Source: an uncultured Clostridia bacterium (GTDB lineage: Bacteria; Bacillota; Clostridia; Christensenellales; UBA1242). From it: a DNA stretch of 35,159 nt. The notes beneath the pieces are model-generated. The model was not told where the DNA came from, ran no database searches, and saw only the letters and a program-made list of their open reading frames with translations. Numbering within the stretch: the first letter of the stretch is position 1; each line of letters opens with the position of its first letter. Location of the stretch: NCBI GenBank assembly GCA_944349615.1, contig CALVNK010000005.1:1-35159 (forward strand), in the 5' to 3' direction. The translations under genes and the position numbers were made by a program. Below are positions 16,595 through 25,327 of the stretch, piece after piece.

Positions 16595-18613
16595 TCAAAC
16601 TTCTATTCCCGCAGAAGATTTTGGCGAAAATATACCATTTATACCGTTTTTATAGATCTTTTCTATATAATTTTGCTTTTCATAAAATCTATTTGCGATA
16701 TTTTTGAAATGTTTAATGTCACTTTCAGTAACATCATCACTTAGTACCACAACATCCGATATATTAGAACTATAAATATATTCAGTAAACATTCCGCTTA
16801 GGTTTGATGCAAAGAATGAATTTTGAATTTGTGATGAGAAAATGTTGTATCCCTGATTCAAATTAGTATTTGATGGCAAACCATATAGATAACAAAGAGT
16901 AGGCAATATGTCGTAAGTATTGCAAAAATCACTTACAAAATAACTTTCACCATTTACATACTTTGGACTATAGAATATCATAGGAATATTGTTTATATAG
17001 GTATTGCTACTATTCGATTTTTCAATTCCCTTAATCTTGTAACAAAGGTCGCTATAATATGAATTATGATCTGCGAAAAGCAAGATTGAAGTATCATCTG
17101 CTCTTCCGCGATTATCAAGTTCTTGAATTAAATTTTCAACAGTCTTGTCAAGATCAATCATCGCCGCTTTATAGTTTTTAAATAGCGTTAAATCATGTTC
17201 ATTTGTAGGCAAGATGTAATCAGTGTTTTCTGTAAACCACTTTACAAATTCGTCATAATTCTGCTCAAATAATTGATAATACTCATTAAGGTCTGAAGTT
17301 TGGCTATCATAAGGACCATGAGTAGAAAGAGTTGCAATGAAAGAGAAAAATCTATCGCTATCAGGTATAATATAGTCCATTACATTTGAAGTGAAATCAA
17401 GATCTGGGAACCAATCACCAAAGTAGTTTAACTTATAATCCCCTGTGTAATCTTCATATCCGATGAAATTGTCAAAACCTATACCATCGTTTGTATGTGT
17501 GACATCTCTGTCATAGAAACTCTTATTGTTTGCGTGGACATAGGTTGTAGTAGCCGTCCCCCCCCCACACGATTTAAAGATATTTGGCAATGAATAGTCA
17601 AAAGTATAACCATTATAATAAGCATCTACAATTAGTGAATCTTTAGGCATACTGCCATTTAAAACAATTCCTTCACTGATGTTTGTTCTATTTCTAGCAT
17701 AATAATTGTCAAACACAACAGCATTATCGCCATAAACCATATTCCAAAGAGTTGGAGTATTGATTGGATCTATAGCATACCAATCTAGACTTTCACATAG
17801 CACAACAATCAAATTGTCACCATATAAAGGCGCATTGGTATTCCCCTCAACATATCCACTATCTATAAAATCTTGATAAGACTTATAATCATCTTCATCT
17901 ATTGAATTTCCAAAAATTAGATTTAGCACACTTTTAGTATAAAAACCATAGTGACCAAATTTCTTAAAGGCTTCAGTTTTGAATTGGAAATTGTCCCAAA
18001 GATATTCGTCACTCGTTTCAATCTCGGTGTCAGCACTTGTTGCCTGTATTAAATTTGTAGACTGAATTTGAAACATAGTGAAACCAAAACATTCAGCCAA
18101 AATGAATACTGCCAAAATTAAATATGGGGTTGAGAAATTTTTAATTTTTATAGTTGTTTTATTATATTTTACGACTAAGATTGAAATTGTTACCATAACC
18201 GCAAATACAGCAACATTGAGAGCCACTCCCTTCCAATCGATGAAATCAGCCGTAATCGCTGTTGTGGCTTCAGCACCAAGTTTGAGAAGATCGAACGATA
18301 GAATATCGCCAAATATATAATACATAGTTGAATTGACAATATTCATTGCAAATTGTATGGTCAAAAATAGATAATAGAGTATTTGCATAGCAATCTTATT
18401 GTAAGAAACATAGATTACCCCTGCAATCATGACAATTATCGCAAGATCAAATAGAAAATAAGTTGGAAGTCCCATTAGTCTACCTTGCGAGTTAGTAAAA
18501 CCTAAATACAAAAAATTTACCAGTTCTAAAATTATAGCAAAGACTATAAAAAGACATGGCAATACTAATCTATTACTACTCAATGCTTTTACTTTTGTTT
18601 CACTCTTTTCCAT
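16595..18613 (-). CDS. LTA-synthase-family phosphoglycerol transferase (sulfatase fold)
   Basis: The 672-aa protein has five N-terminal membrane helices (about 16-38, 50-70, 76-102, 130-148, 162-182) and an extracellular alkaline-phosphatase/sulfatase domain from about 262. Expected metal and catalytic residues are present: E274 in VVLCES, the nucleophile T310 in RNRTNISEG, and the DH pair in LLFADHNSYYSD. The family builds polyglycerolphosphate (lipoteichoic acid) from phosphatidylglycerol or decorates glycans. A run of nine G residues encodes G350-G352 in the conserved block before TTTYVHANNKSFYDRD; one slipped base would truncate the enzyme inside its catalytic domain. The start chosen (ATG, 18613) lies 7 nt after TATAAT with no ribosome binding site. 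A TTG start 12 codons upstream overlaps the -35 box. Confidence 0.85.
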   Translation of the reverse strand: MEKSETKVKALSSNRLVLPCLFIVFAIILELVNFLYLGFTNSQGRLMGLPTYFLFDLAIIVMIAGVIYVSYNKIAMQILYYLFLTIQFAMNIVNSTMYYIFGDILSFDLLKLGAEATTAITADFIDWKGVALNVAVFAVMVTISILVVKYNKTTIKIKNFSTPYLILAVFILAECFGFTMFQIQSTNLIQATSADTEIETSDEYLWDNFQFKTEAFKKFGHYGFYTKSVLNLIFGNSIDEDDYKSYQDFIDSGYVEGNTNAPLYGDNLIVVLCESLDWYAIDPINTPTLWNMVYGDNAVVFDNYYARNRTNISEGIVLNGSMPKDSLIVDAYYNGYTFDYSLPNIFKSCGGGTATTTYVHANNKSFYDRDVTHTNDGIGFDNFIGYEDYTGDYKLNYFGDWFPDLDFTSNVMDYIIPDSDRFFSFIATLSTHGPYDSQTSDLNEYYQLFEQNYDEFVKWFTENTDYILPTNEHDLTLFKNYKAAMIDLDKTVENLIQELDNRGRADDTSILLFADHNSYYSDLCYKIKGIEKSNSSNTYINNIPMIFYSPKYVNGESYFVSDFCNTYDILPTLCYLYGLPSNTNLNQGYNIFSSQIQNSFFASNLSGMFTEYIYSSNISDVVVLSDDVTESDIKHFKNIANRFYEKQNYIEKIYKNGINGIFSPKSSAGIEV

Positions 18614-18620
18614 AAGACAT

Positions 18621-18649
18621 ATTATATAATATTTTGTATAATTTTTCAA
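18621..18649 (-). promoter_or_regulatory. Leaderless promoter of the LTA-synthase-like gene
   Basis: On the - strand TTGAAA (18649-18644), 17-bp spacer, TATAAT (18626-18621), then 7 nt to the ATG. No Shine-Dalgarno sequence fits between. Confidence 0.75.
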
Positions 18650-18677
18650 TATTTAACGCGAAAATATAATAGATTTT

Positions 18678-18714
18678 ATAAAAAAACACGAAAATTTAAG
18701 AAATTTTCGTGTTT
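18678..18714 (-). terminator. Terminator of the small membrane-protein gene
   Basis: On the - strand a 14-bp perfect stem (AAACACGAAAATTT with AAATTTTCGTGTTT) around a 3-nt loop is followed by T residues, about 35 bp after the stop at 18749. Confidence 0.85.
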
Positions 18715-18748
18715 AATTGTTTAAATCGATCCAAATTCATATTTGACA

Positions 18749-19072
18749 TTACACTACAAGTGGAACGATGATACCTGCAATTACGATCAAAAGGCAGATA
18801 ACATAAAGCACTTTCCAAACCATTGGCTTTGGTCTTACATAACGCCATGCTAAGATCGCAACAATGATGATCATTATAGCAGTCGCTACACCTTGAAGTG
18901 CTGATACAACTTTCAAGTTTACATTACAAGCTGCAAGAACAAGAGATACAGCGTAAAGGAAAGTCACTGCAACTATTGTCCAAAATGAAATCTTGTTGAG
19001 CCCCCATACAGTTCTTTTAGAAGAACTTGATGAACTTGACGATTTTTTAGTAGTTGTTTTCTTTGTTGCCAT
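18749..19072 (-). CDS. Small three-helix membrane protein, Lys/Ser-rich N-terminus
   Basis: I do not recognise a family. The 107-aa product begins with about 20 residues made almost only of Lys, Thr and Ser, then three hydrophobic segments (about 29-48, 55-75 and 84-106), the last ending at the C-terminus. The positive N-terminus would stay inside the cell. Gene start is clear: ATG after AGGAGGAATTATT. Its promoter is a near-perfect TTGACA-16-TATAAT whose -35 box lies in the last codons of the upstream gene, so it is strongly and independently transcribed. It also has a strong terminator. High expression of a small basic-tailed membrane protein is the inference; function unknown. Confidence 0.7.
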   Translation of the reverse strand: MATKKTTTKKSSSSSSSSKRTVWGLNKISFWTIVAVTFLYAVSLVLAACNVNLKVVSALQGVATAIMIIIVAILAWRYVRPKPMVWKVLYVICLLIVIAGIIVPLVV

Positions 19073-19093
19073 AAATAATTCCTCCTAACTATG

Positions 19094-19121
19094 ATTATAC
19101 TCACTTTTTAAATAATGTCAA
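19094..19121 (-). promoter_or_regulatory. Consensus promoter of the small membrane-protein gene
   Basis: On the - strand TTGACA (19121-19116), 16-bp spacer, TATAAT (19099-19094): both hexamers match the sigma-A consensus fully. The -35 box overlaps the final codons of the gene at 19108-19356. Confidence 0.8.
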
Positions 19122-19356
19122 AAATTTTATGTATTTTTATAATATTTTTTTCATTTTCGCGCTTGTCACCAAGCATTTGCAAAAAAGGCAGATATTCTTC
19201 CCAGCGATAACTCCTAATCGGCATAGGCGGGTTATCTTTGAAGTATAGTACGAGTGCCGGCTTTATACCGTTATAATCATCTACAAACTCATATCTTTCT
19301 AAAAGGCCTGACAAAATCAATTTCTTTACTTTTGCATGATAATTAAAATATGACAT
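19108..19356 (-). CDS. Conserved-looking small hypothetical protein
   Basis: The 82-aa product has no signal or membrane segment and no family that I recognise with confidence. It begins MSYFNYHAKVKKLI and contains a well-ordered core (KPALVLYFKDN, PMPIRSYRWEEYLPFL), which looks like a compact alpha/beta fold. The start is secure: ATG preceded by GTGGAGGAGAT. It lies upstream of, and its end overlaps the promoter of, the small membrane protein gene; no terminator separates them, so some co-transcription is possible. Coding status is supported by the ribosome binding site and clean frame; function is unknown. Confidence 0.65.
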   Translation of the reverse strand: MSYFNYHAKVKKLILSGLLERYEFVDDYNGIKPALVLYFKDNPPMPIRSYRWEEYLPFLQMLGDKRENEKNIIKIHKIFDII

Positions 19357-19546
19357 ATCTCCTCCACAAATTTCTTTTCATTAGTTTAGCATATATGTGC
19401 ATATTCGCAAACACTTCTTTGATTTTTAGTAAGAAAATTTATTTATTTTTAAACAATCAAAAATATTAATATTTTTTTCGTCTATTTTATCTTTAGCAAA
19501 CATTATATATTTATGCATTTTAAATCGCTTGCGACAAAAGATAAAT

Positions 19547-20326
19547 TTAGCCGAGTGCAACATCAAGTATCATCATAAGTACAAAACCTAGAATGAATCC
19601 TAATGTACTGACAAATGCGCCACTTTTAAATTTTGCTTCAGGTAAAAGTTCTTCTGCAACAACGAAAAGCATTGCCCCTGCCGAGAAGGCAAGAAGCCAT
19701 GACATGATCGATGATAGCGCGCTAGATAAAAATATACCAATTACAGCCATCACTGGCTCTACTGCCCCACTTGCAACTCCAAATAAAAAGCCTTTTTTCT
19801 TTGAATTATATTCATCTTTTATAGGCAAAGCTAGCGCTGCACCCTCAGGAAAATTTTGTATGCCAATTCCAATAGCAAGCCAAAGAGCAGAATAGAAGGC
19901 TGAAATTTGACTTGCAACGATAGCATTTCCAAAGGCAAGCCCAACAGCAAGCCCTTCTGGAATGTTGTGCAAAGTGACTGCTATGAAAAGTTTGATAGGT
20001 TTTGTAAGACCATTACCATTTTTGCCCTTTCGCTTAATGATAAACTGCACTAGTTTATCTAATAGTATTAAAAACAGCGCGCCAAATATTATCCCTACGG
20101 TTGCAGGAACAAAACTCCACTTGCCAAGACTTTCCGCCCCTTCAATAGATGGCAAAATAAGTGACCAAATAGACGCGGCAATCATAAGCCCTGATGCAAA
20201 ACCTAAAAGCAAACTGTTGATCTTGTCACTTACATTTTTCTTAAATAGAAACACCACTGCAGAACCGAGCGTTGTCATTAAGAATACAAAACCGACACCA
20301 ATGATTGTGATTATAGTGCTATCCAA
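19547..20326 (-). CDS. ZIP family divalent metal transporter
   Basis: The 259-aa protein has about eight membrane helices and both ZIP metal-site motifs: HNIPEGLAVGLAFG in helix 4 and the related IQNFPEGAALALPIK in helix 5. It should carry Zn2+ (or Fe2+/Mn2+) into the cell. The cytosolic loop between helices 3 and 4 is short and Lys-rich (IKRKGKNGNG), not His-rich. The longer frame has an upstream TTG, but AAGGAG directly precedes a second TTG at 20326, whose product starts MDSTIITIIG at the first helix; this start is preferred. The helicase gene upstream ends in a terminator, so it has its own promoter, which I cannot place with confidence. Confidence 0.85.
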   Translation of the reverse strand: MDSTIITIIGVGFVFLMTTLGSAVVFLFKKNVSDKINSLLLGFASGLMIAASIWSLILPSIEGAESLGKWSFVPATVGIIFGALFLILLDKLVQFIIKRKGKNGNGLTKPIKLFIAVTLHNIPEGLAVGLAFGNAIVASQISAFYSALWLAIGIGIQNFPEGAALALPIKDEYNSKKKGFLFGVASGAVEPVMAVIGIFLSSALSSIMSWLLAFSAGAMLFVVAEELLPEAKFKSGAFVSTLGFILGFVLMMILDVALG

Positions 20327-20445
20327 AAATTTCTCCTTTGTACGCTTTCCCTGTAAAGCCCCTAATATCAAGTTATTTTAAATTTATGAAAATGTGACAA
20401 ATGATTTTATAAAATTAAACATATAAATCTGATTTGCGTATAAAA

Positions 20446-20485
20446 TAAAAAAAACTGAAAATGGAGAAATTATCCAAATTCAGTC
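20446..20485. terminator. Terminator after the DUF4011-type helicase gene
   Basis: On the - strand ACTGAA pairs with TTCAGT and TGGA with TCCA (separated by a symmetric TT/TT internal loop), followed by eight T residues. A shorter T run on the other side allows some function on the + strand. Confidence 0.75.
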
Positions 20486-20561
20486 TATTTTTTGTTGAAA
20501 AATCTAAAAATTAATGTATTTTTGCTTATTTTTTTAGTTTTTTTCTAATTTTTAGTTATAT

Positions 20562-23500
20562 TTAATTCTTTTCAAGTTTTTTCTTACTTAAAGATATCAG
20601 TTTTACAATATTAGAAATAACTTTATTTTTGTTATGCCACCAATCTCTGCTCCATACGCGCATGATATTCCAGCCACGCGATTGCAGGAATTTTGTGCGG
20701 TAGACATCTCGCTCTAGAATAGACTCACTACTCTTATATGCAGAATAGTCACATTCAATGCCGAGCAGATATCTATCCAATTTCTTGTCATACACGGCAA
20801 GAGAGAGTTTATAGTCGGTGTTGCCGAGATTTGTTTCAACATCATAGCCAAGTTTGACAAGTTCTTCTTTTATTGCATCTTCAAGTTGATTTTCAATGAC
20901 AATTTCGCTAGTGTTAACCTTTGGCGGTTTAAAACTATCGAGAATAAACTCGGCTTCCTTCTTCTTTTTGTTTGATATTGCCCTTACATATTTTAGATAA
21001 CTCTTGAAAATCTTTGGTCCTGCATTTTTGCTTCCTTCGACCATAAGTTCCTCAGGTTCAATACTTGTCACAACATAAATTTTTTCTTTGGCACGAGTAA
21101 TTGCAACATTAAGTCTGTTTTCTCCGCCCTCAACTGAAAGTGAGCCAAAGTGAGCCACAACCTTGCCATATTCGTTGCGTGCGTAACCTATACTAAAGAT
21201 GATTATATCGCGTTCATCACCCTGAACATTTTCTAGGTTTTTAATGAAAATTGAAGTGTCTTCACCATTTTCTTTTCTATTTCTCTCTCGTATATAGGCA
21301 TCTCTAAAGGCGCTATCTTTTTGGCACTCGGCGTCAATTGCGTCTTCGATTGCGTTTTCTTGTTCTGTATTAAAAGTAATAATGCCGATTGAACTTTTAT
21401 TGCGTTTGTTTTTAATGAGTTTTTTAAGTAAACTTACAATGGCATTTGCTTCTTCTCTATTACATCTCCCTACCCATTTTCCGTTGACTTTTATCCTTTC
21501 AATTGGTTTATTGCCTACATTTTTAGATATGTTCGGTGCTATCTGCAATTTACCATCATAGAAAGCATAGTTTGAAAAGTTGATAAGTTCTTCATTTTTA
21601 CTTCTATAGTGATATGTAAGATTTGTAGATGTATATCTGGAAGTTGCAAGGTCGAGCAGACTTTCCACTTCAAGTGCCGCCTGAGTTGCAAGGTCGAGTT
21701 CTTCATCGCTGTCATTACCCATATAGCGTTTCATAAATGTTGCTGTTGGTCTTAATTGTTTTGAGTCACCCGCCACCACAATATATCTACCGCGATAGAT
21801 TGTAGGCAAAGTATTCTCAATAAACACCTGACTTGCCTCGTCAAAGAGAATAATATCAAACAAATTCTTATTGAGCGGGAATATTGTCGAAACACTTTCA
21901 GGTGATAATAGCCAGCAAGGGAATAATTTTAGAAGATAATCTCCATGAAGTTCCATCATCTTACGAATTGGAAGCAGACCCTGCTGTTTGGTGATTTGAT
22001 AGAGATAGTTTTTGTTGTCCTCGCTGTTATTATAGAAATCTACATACTCTTGCTTGAATTTGTCAAGGCAAAGATTAATGGAAATATTTTTTTCTTCCTC
22101 TTTTAGTGAAAGAATTCTATTTCTAATGTTTTCAAAGTCAATTATTTTTGAAAGTTCATTCTTATATAATTCCTCATACTTTACCGCTTCGTGATAAACT
22201 CTTATTTCAAGCAGTTTTGAAATGATTTCCTTGTATCCACGAGAATTCTTTGAATTTATAAATGCAAAGTTTAAAATAATCTTTTCTTCGCGTGACAAAT
22301 TTTTAAGGGCGATATTTATATCTCGCACTTCAACATAGTCATCGAGAGCATTTAGAAGCAAACGCAAGAATATTGTATTTCCATTGACAATGTTGTCTAT
22401 TGTCATAAGGTAGCCTTTTCTATCAAGCACCTTTTCAAGCAATGAGTAATTTGTGATATATTCTTTGATATCACTCAAAGTGTTTTCAAACTGCTCTTTA
22501 ATCTCCTCCTCTTTCTTTAAAGCCTTATTTTTCACAAATGGATAGGCAGGGAACAACACTTTTGACCAATTTAGACCATTGTAAAGATTTTTATTGTCCA
22601 TTTTTGCAATCATCTTGATGAGCGGTTTCATATCATCAATATTGTCAATGTCATTTTCAAGCATATATACCATCATCTGTCTTGCGTGTGGATGTGAAGC
22701 GGTATCAAATGGAATTATGGTTTTCGCAATGAGTCCATTTATATATGTTTTAGTTTGATTAATTACATGGATATCAACATCTGCTTTGATATGATCGATA
22801 AGCGGATTGTTCTTTTTAAGTTCGATATATCTATAGTACAGATCACTCTTATTCTTTTCCTTTATAACACGCAAAGTTTGATAGATTTGCTTATAGTCCA
22901 TAGCCATGATGTCTTTATTTTTAAGCATCTGCTTGTAGATCACATAATCATTGCTATTTTTGCCAATTCGTGCACTGTTTGCATACATCTCCTGTAAGGA
23001 AAGCCCAAAAGGCGTTTTTTGATAGAGCGTATCTGAAATGATTTCGAGTTGTCTTATCTCATCATTGATGTACTTATCCACCTGCTCATAGTCTTCAATG
23101 CTGGCACTAGTTTCACTATTTGAAAGCACAGCCTGATGCATCTTGTTGCATCTTTCATAGAATTCAACTTTATTTTTCTCGGCATCTGTTATAAACATAC
23201 ACTTGCTGTTTAAACCTTTCAAGCGGTTGAAAACAACATCGAGTGCCGCTTTCTTTTGTGAAACAACAAGCACTCTCTTATTTTTGCCGATCGCATCCGA
23301 TATAATATTGACAATCGTTTGCGATTTACCTGTTCCAGGCGGGCCATATATGACAAGATTTCCGCTTTGATTGAGTTTTTCGATCGCGTTTGCCTGAGCA
23401 TAGTCAAGATCGTTTATAGTGAAGGTGTAGTCACTTGTCTTTTTAATCTTTTTTGCTGGTTTTCCATCAAGTAATTGATCAATCGCATCAGAAGAAAGAC

Positions 23501-24374
23501 GTTTTTTTTGTAAAATAGAATAATCATTATATATGGCATTTGCAAGTGGGAACCTACCAACTACACAGGCATTGTAAAGTGAAAGGTCTTCTTCACGCAA
23601 AGAAGGCTCTTCAATTTTATCATAGCTTATAAGTCCTTTAGAAAAACTTTTGTCCATTTCAAATTTAAAGCCATACGCTGATAAATAGTCAAGCACATCT
23701 TTGATATTTCGTAGTTTATAATCCATAAGATTATCAAACTCCATGATCATGCCATCATAGTTCAATCTATGTTGTTTCGCATAGGCAAGAAGTAGTACCT
23801 TGTTAAACTGTATAAGTTCGTTGGATTTAGCCTCAATCACGCAAGTTTTGTCATCTTCAATTTCAATAGTAACAGGAAATAATATAAGTGGCGCTTTGAT
23901 AAGTGTATCCTTACCGATACAACCCTTTACAAAAGGATAGCCCACAAACATCTCATATCGTCCTGTTTCTTTAGCAAATTCTTCAATCTCTCTTTTGAGT
24001 GCTTTAAGTTGAGTTACCTGCGAAGTGATAATTTTCTTCCCTTCTTCTCGTTTCAATCTTTCACGCCTTAAGTTTTCATTGCGTTTTTCCTCAGTGGAAA
24101 GATTTTTTGTATCGACAAAAGATGCCTTGATTTTTTTCTCAAGGTCAAAATTTTTATAGATGCGGTCCTTTGCTTCCTTTCTTATAAGAGCATAGCCCGT
24201 TCGTTTACCCTTCCAAATAAAATTGTAGAAAAGATCAAATTCTTCCTTATCGTCACCTATAACCTTACCAATATCATAGGCATATTTCTTGCTTATGTTT
24301 TTTGAATAAAGACTTCTATTCTTTCCGCTTATTTCAATTAATCGTTCCTTATAATATTTATAAATTGATTTCAT
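20562..24374 (-). CDS. DUF4011-type SF1 helicase with C-terminal REase-fold domain
   Basis: This 1270-aa protein has an N-terminal DUF4011-like region (YYKERLIEISGKNRSLY) and a superfamily I (UPF1/AAA_11-12-like) helicase split by long alpha-helical inserts. Walker A is IYGPPGTGKSQT (about 345), Walker B DIILFDEASQV, followed by VVAGDSKQLRPT; late motifs are NVQGDERDIIIFS and RLNVAITRAKEKIY. The C-terminal about 100 residues match the MTES_1575/Vsr-like endonuclease fold (YLLGIECDYSAY, ERDVYRTKFLQSRGWNIMRVWSRDWW). In relatives the first acidic catalytic residue sits in an 'IDLAV' strand; here it reads KLSLAV, Ser for Asp, so cleavage may be lost. The start follows AAGGATAAAAAAG. Role is unproven: DNA repair or anti-invader defence are both possible. 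Confidence 0.8.
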   Translation of the reverse strand: MKSIYKYYKERLIEISGKNRSLYSKNISKKYAYDIGKVIGDDKEEFDLFYNFIWKGKRTGYALIRKEAKDRIYKNFDLEKKIKASFVDTKNLSTEEKRNENLRRERLKREEGKKIITSQVTQLKALKREIEEFAKETGRYEMFVGYPFVKGCIGKDTLIKAPLILFPVTIEIEDDKTCVIEAKSNELIQFNKVLLLAYAKQHRLNYDGMIMEFDNLMDYKLRNIKDVLDYLSAYGFKFEMDKSFSKGLISYDKIEEPSLREEDLSLYNACVVGRFPLANAIYNDYSILQKKRLSSDAIDQLLDGKPAKKIKKTSDYTFTINDLDYAQANAIEKLNQSGNLVIYGPPGTGKSQTIVNIISDAIGKNKRVLVVSQKKAALDVVFNRLKGLNSKCMFITDAEKNKVEFYERCNKMHQAVLSNSETSASIEDYEQVDKYINDEIRQLEIISDTLYQKTPFGLSLQEMYANSARIGKNSNDYVIYKQMLKNKDIMAMDYKQIYQTLRVIKEKNKSDLYYRYIELKKNNPLIDHIKADVDIHVINQTKTYINGLIAKTIIPFDTASHPHARQMMVYMLENDIDNIDDMKPLIKMIAKMDNKNLYNGLNWSKVLFPAYPFVKNKALKKEEEIKEQFENTLSDIKEYITNYSLLEKVLDRKGYLMTIDNIVNGNTIFLRLLLNALDDYVEVRDINIALKNLSREEKIILNFAFINSKNSRGYKEIISKLLEIRVYHEAVKYEELYKNELSKIIDFENIRNRILSLKEEEKNISINLCLDKFKQEYVDFYNNSEDNKNYLYQITKQQGLLPIRKMMELHGDYLLKLFPCWLLSPESVSTIFPLNKNLFDIILFDEASQVFIENTLPTIYRGRYIVVAGDSKQLRPTATFMKRYMGNDSDEELDLATQAALEVESLLDLATSRYTSTNLTYHYRSKNEELINFSNYAFYDGKLQIAPNISKNVGNKPIERIKVNGKWVGRCNREEANAIVSLLKKLIKNKRNKSSIGIITFNTEQENAIEDAIDAECQKDSAFRDAYIRERNRKENGEDTSIFIKNLENVQGDERDIIIFSIGYARNEYGKVVAHFGSLSVEGGENRLNVAITRAKEKIYVVTSIEPEELMVEGSKNAGPKIFKSYLKYVRAISNKKKKEAEFILDSFKPPKVNTSEIVIENQLEDAIKEELVKLGYDVETNLGNTDYKLSLAVYDKKLDRYLLGIECDYSAYKSSESILERDVYRTKFLQSRGWNIMRVWSRDWWHNKNKVISNIVKLISLSKKKLEKN

Positions 24375-24495
24375 CTTTTTTATCCTTTTTTAGTATAAAT
24401 TTTTATGCGGTAATAGTTTAACATGTTTATATTACCGGAAGCCGAACCAAGCACAACTTTAGTTGTATTTGAGTGAGGCTGATGGTCATACATAC

Positions 24496-24570
24496 TGTGA
24501 TGAACACAATTTATTGTGTTTTTGCGTTTAGCAAAATTAAAATTTAACTTGCTTAAATTTTAACATCACA
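24496..24570. repeat. Four-way-junction (three-hairpin) element between rnhB and the helicase gene
   Basis: A 7-bp outer stem (TGTGATG 24496-24502 with CATCACA 24564-24570) encloses three hairpins. The first, 24503-24520, has a 7-bp stem and loop TTTA. The second, 24521-24535, has a 5-bp stem and loop GTTTA. The third, 24537-24563, has an 11-bp stem and loop CTTGC. Only one base (24536) is unpaired at the junction. Just to its left, 24434-24485, a further irregular hairpin (ACC, AGCC, CAA and ACAAC paired with GTTGT, TTG, GGCT and GGT; loop TTTA) is adjacent. It lies 26 bp after the rnhB stop. There is no T tract for termination. Confidence 0.8.
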
Positions 24571-24595
24571 TAGTTTATATTAAATTGACAATACC

Positions 24596-25225
24596 TTAAT
24601 CGACAAATTTTTTAATAAATGTTTGCCGATGCAACTGGCATTTGCCATATTTTTTTATATTTTCTATATGTAATTTTGTTCCGTAGCCCTTGTGCTTTGC
24701 AAATTGGTACTCGGGATATTCAAGATCGTATTTCATCATAAGCCTATCCCGATAAACCTTTGCAAGTATTGATGCCGAAGCAATATTGTAAGATTTGCTA
24801 TCACCTTTGATGATATTGTCCTGTGGCAAGTCAGTGTCAATCTTTACTGCATCTATAAGGACTATATCAGGTTTGACTGAAAGCCCGCAAAGTGCATTTT
24901 TCATGCCGAGTTTTGTCGCATTTAAAATATTTATCTTATCGATTATATCACTATCTATCTCAACTATACAATAACTTATCGCCTTTTCAATTATAAGCGG
25001 ATAAAGTCTTTCTCTTTCTTTCTGCGAAAGTTTTTTTGAGTCATCAATCCCTTCAATTATGCTACTTTCGTCAAGTGGCATAATCACGCTTGCACAAACG
25101 ACAGGTCCAGCAAGTGGGCCACGTCCTGCTTCATCTATTCCTGCTATCAACTTTCCTTGATAATTTTTTTCGTAGTCTAAAAATTTTCTCTCTCGCATAA
25201 CTTTTTCCAAAATATATTCTATCAT
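24596..25225 (-). CDS. rnhB: Ribonuclease HII
   Basis: RNase HII nicks RNA-DNA hybrids and removes single ribonucleotides from DNA. The catalytic acidic residues are in the usual places: GIDEAGRGPLAGPVV (D and E), IDDSKKLSQKERERL, the second-half VLIDAVKID, and the HKGYGTKLHIE block near the C-terminus. The N-terminus is uncertain. In-frame candidates are a TTG at 25243, an ATG at 25225 and an ATG at 25198; the last has GGAAA before it and gives a 200-aa protein starting MRERKFLDYEK. None has a strong ribosome binding site. The gene is divergent from the kinase at 25328. Confidence 0.92.
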   Translation of the reverse strand: MIEYILEKVMRERKFLDYEKNYQGKLIAGIDEAGRGPLAGPVVCASVIMPLDESSIIEGIDDSKKLSQKERERLYPLIIEKAISYCIVEIDSDIIDKINILNATKLGMKNALCGLSVKPDIVLIDAVKIDTDLPQDNIIKGDSKSYNIASASILAKVYRDRLMMKYDLEYPEYQFAKHKGYGTKLHIENIKKYGKCQLHRQTFIKKFVD

Positions 25226-25281
25226 TTTTTGATTATTTTTCAAAGTATTTAAAATAATATTTAAGAATTGTTTTTAAATGA

Positions 25282-25310
25282 TTGACTATTTTTAAAAAAG
25301 CCGATAAAAT
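25282..25310 (+). promoter_or_regulatory. Promoter of the PfkB-family kinase gene
   Basis: TTGACT (25282-25287), 17-bp spacer, TAAAAT (25305-25310), then a short leader with TTAGGAG before the ATG at 25328. Confidence 0.75.
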
Positions 25311-25327
25311 TAAATTAGGAGATAATT

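Noticed and set aside
19486..19545. Possible branched element after the ZIP gene
   Set aside because: TTTATCTTT pairs perfectly with AAAGATAAA, but the inside holds only a 4-bp TCGC/GCGA hairpin and a weak AT one; not enough to join the family.
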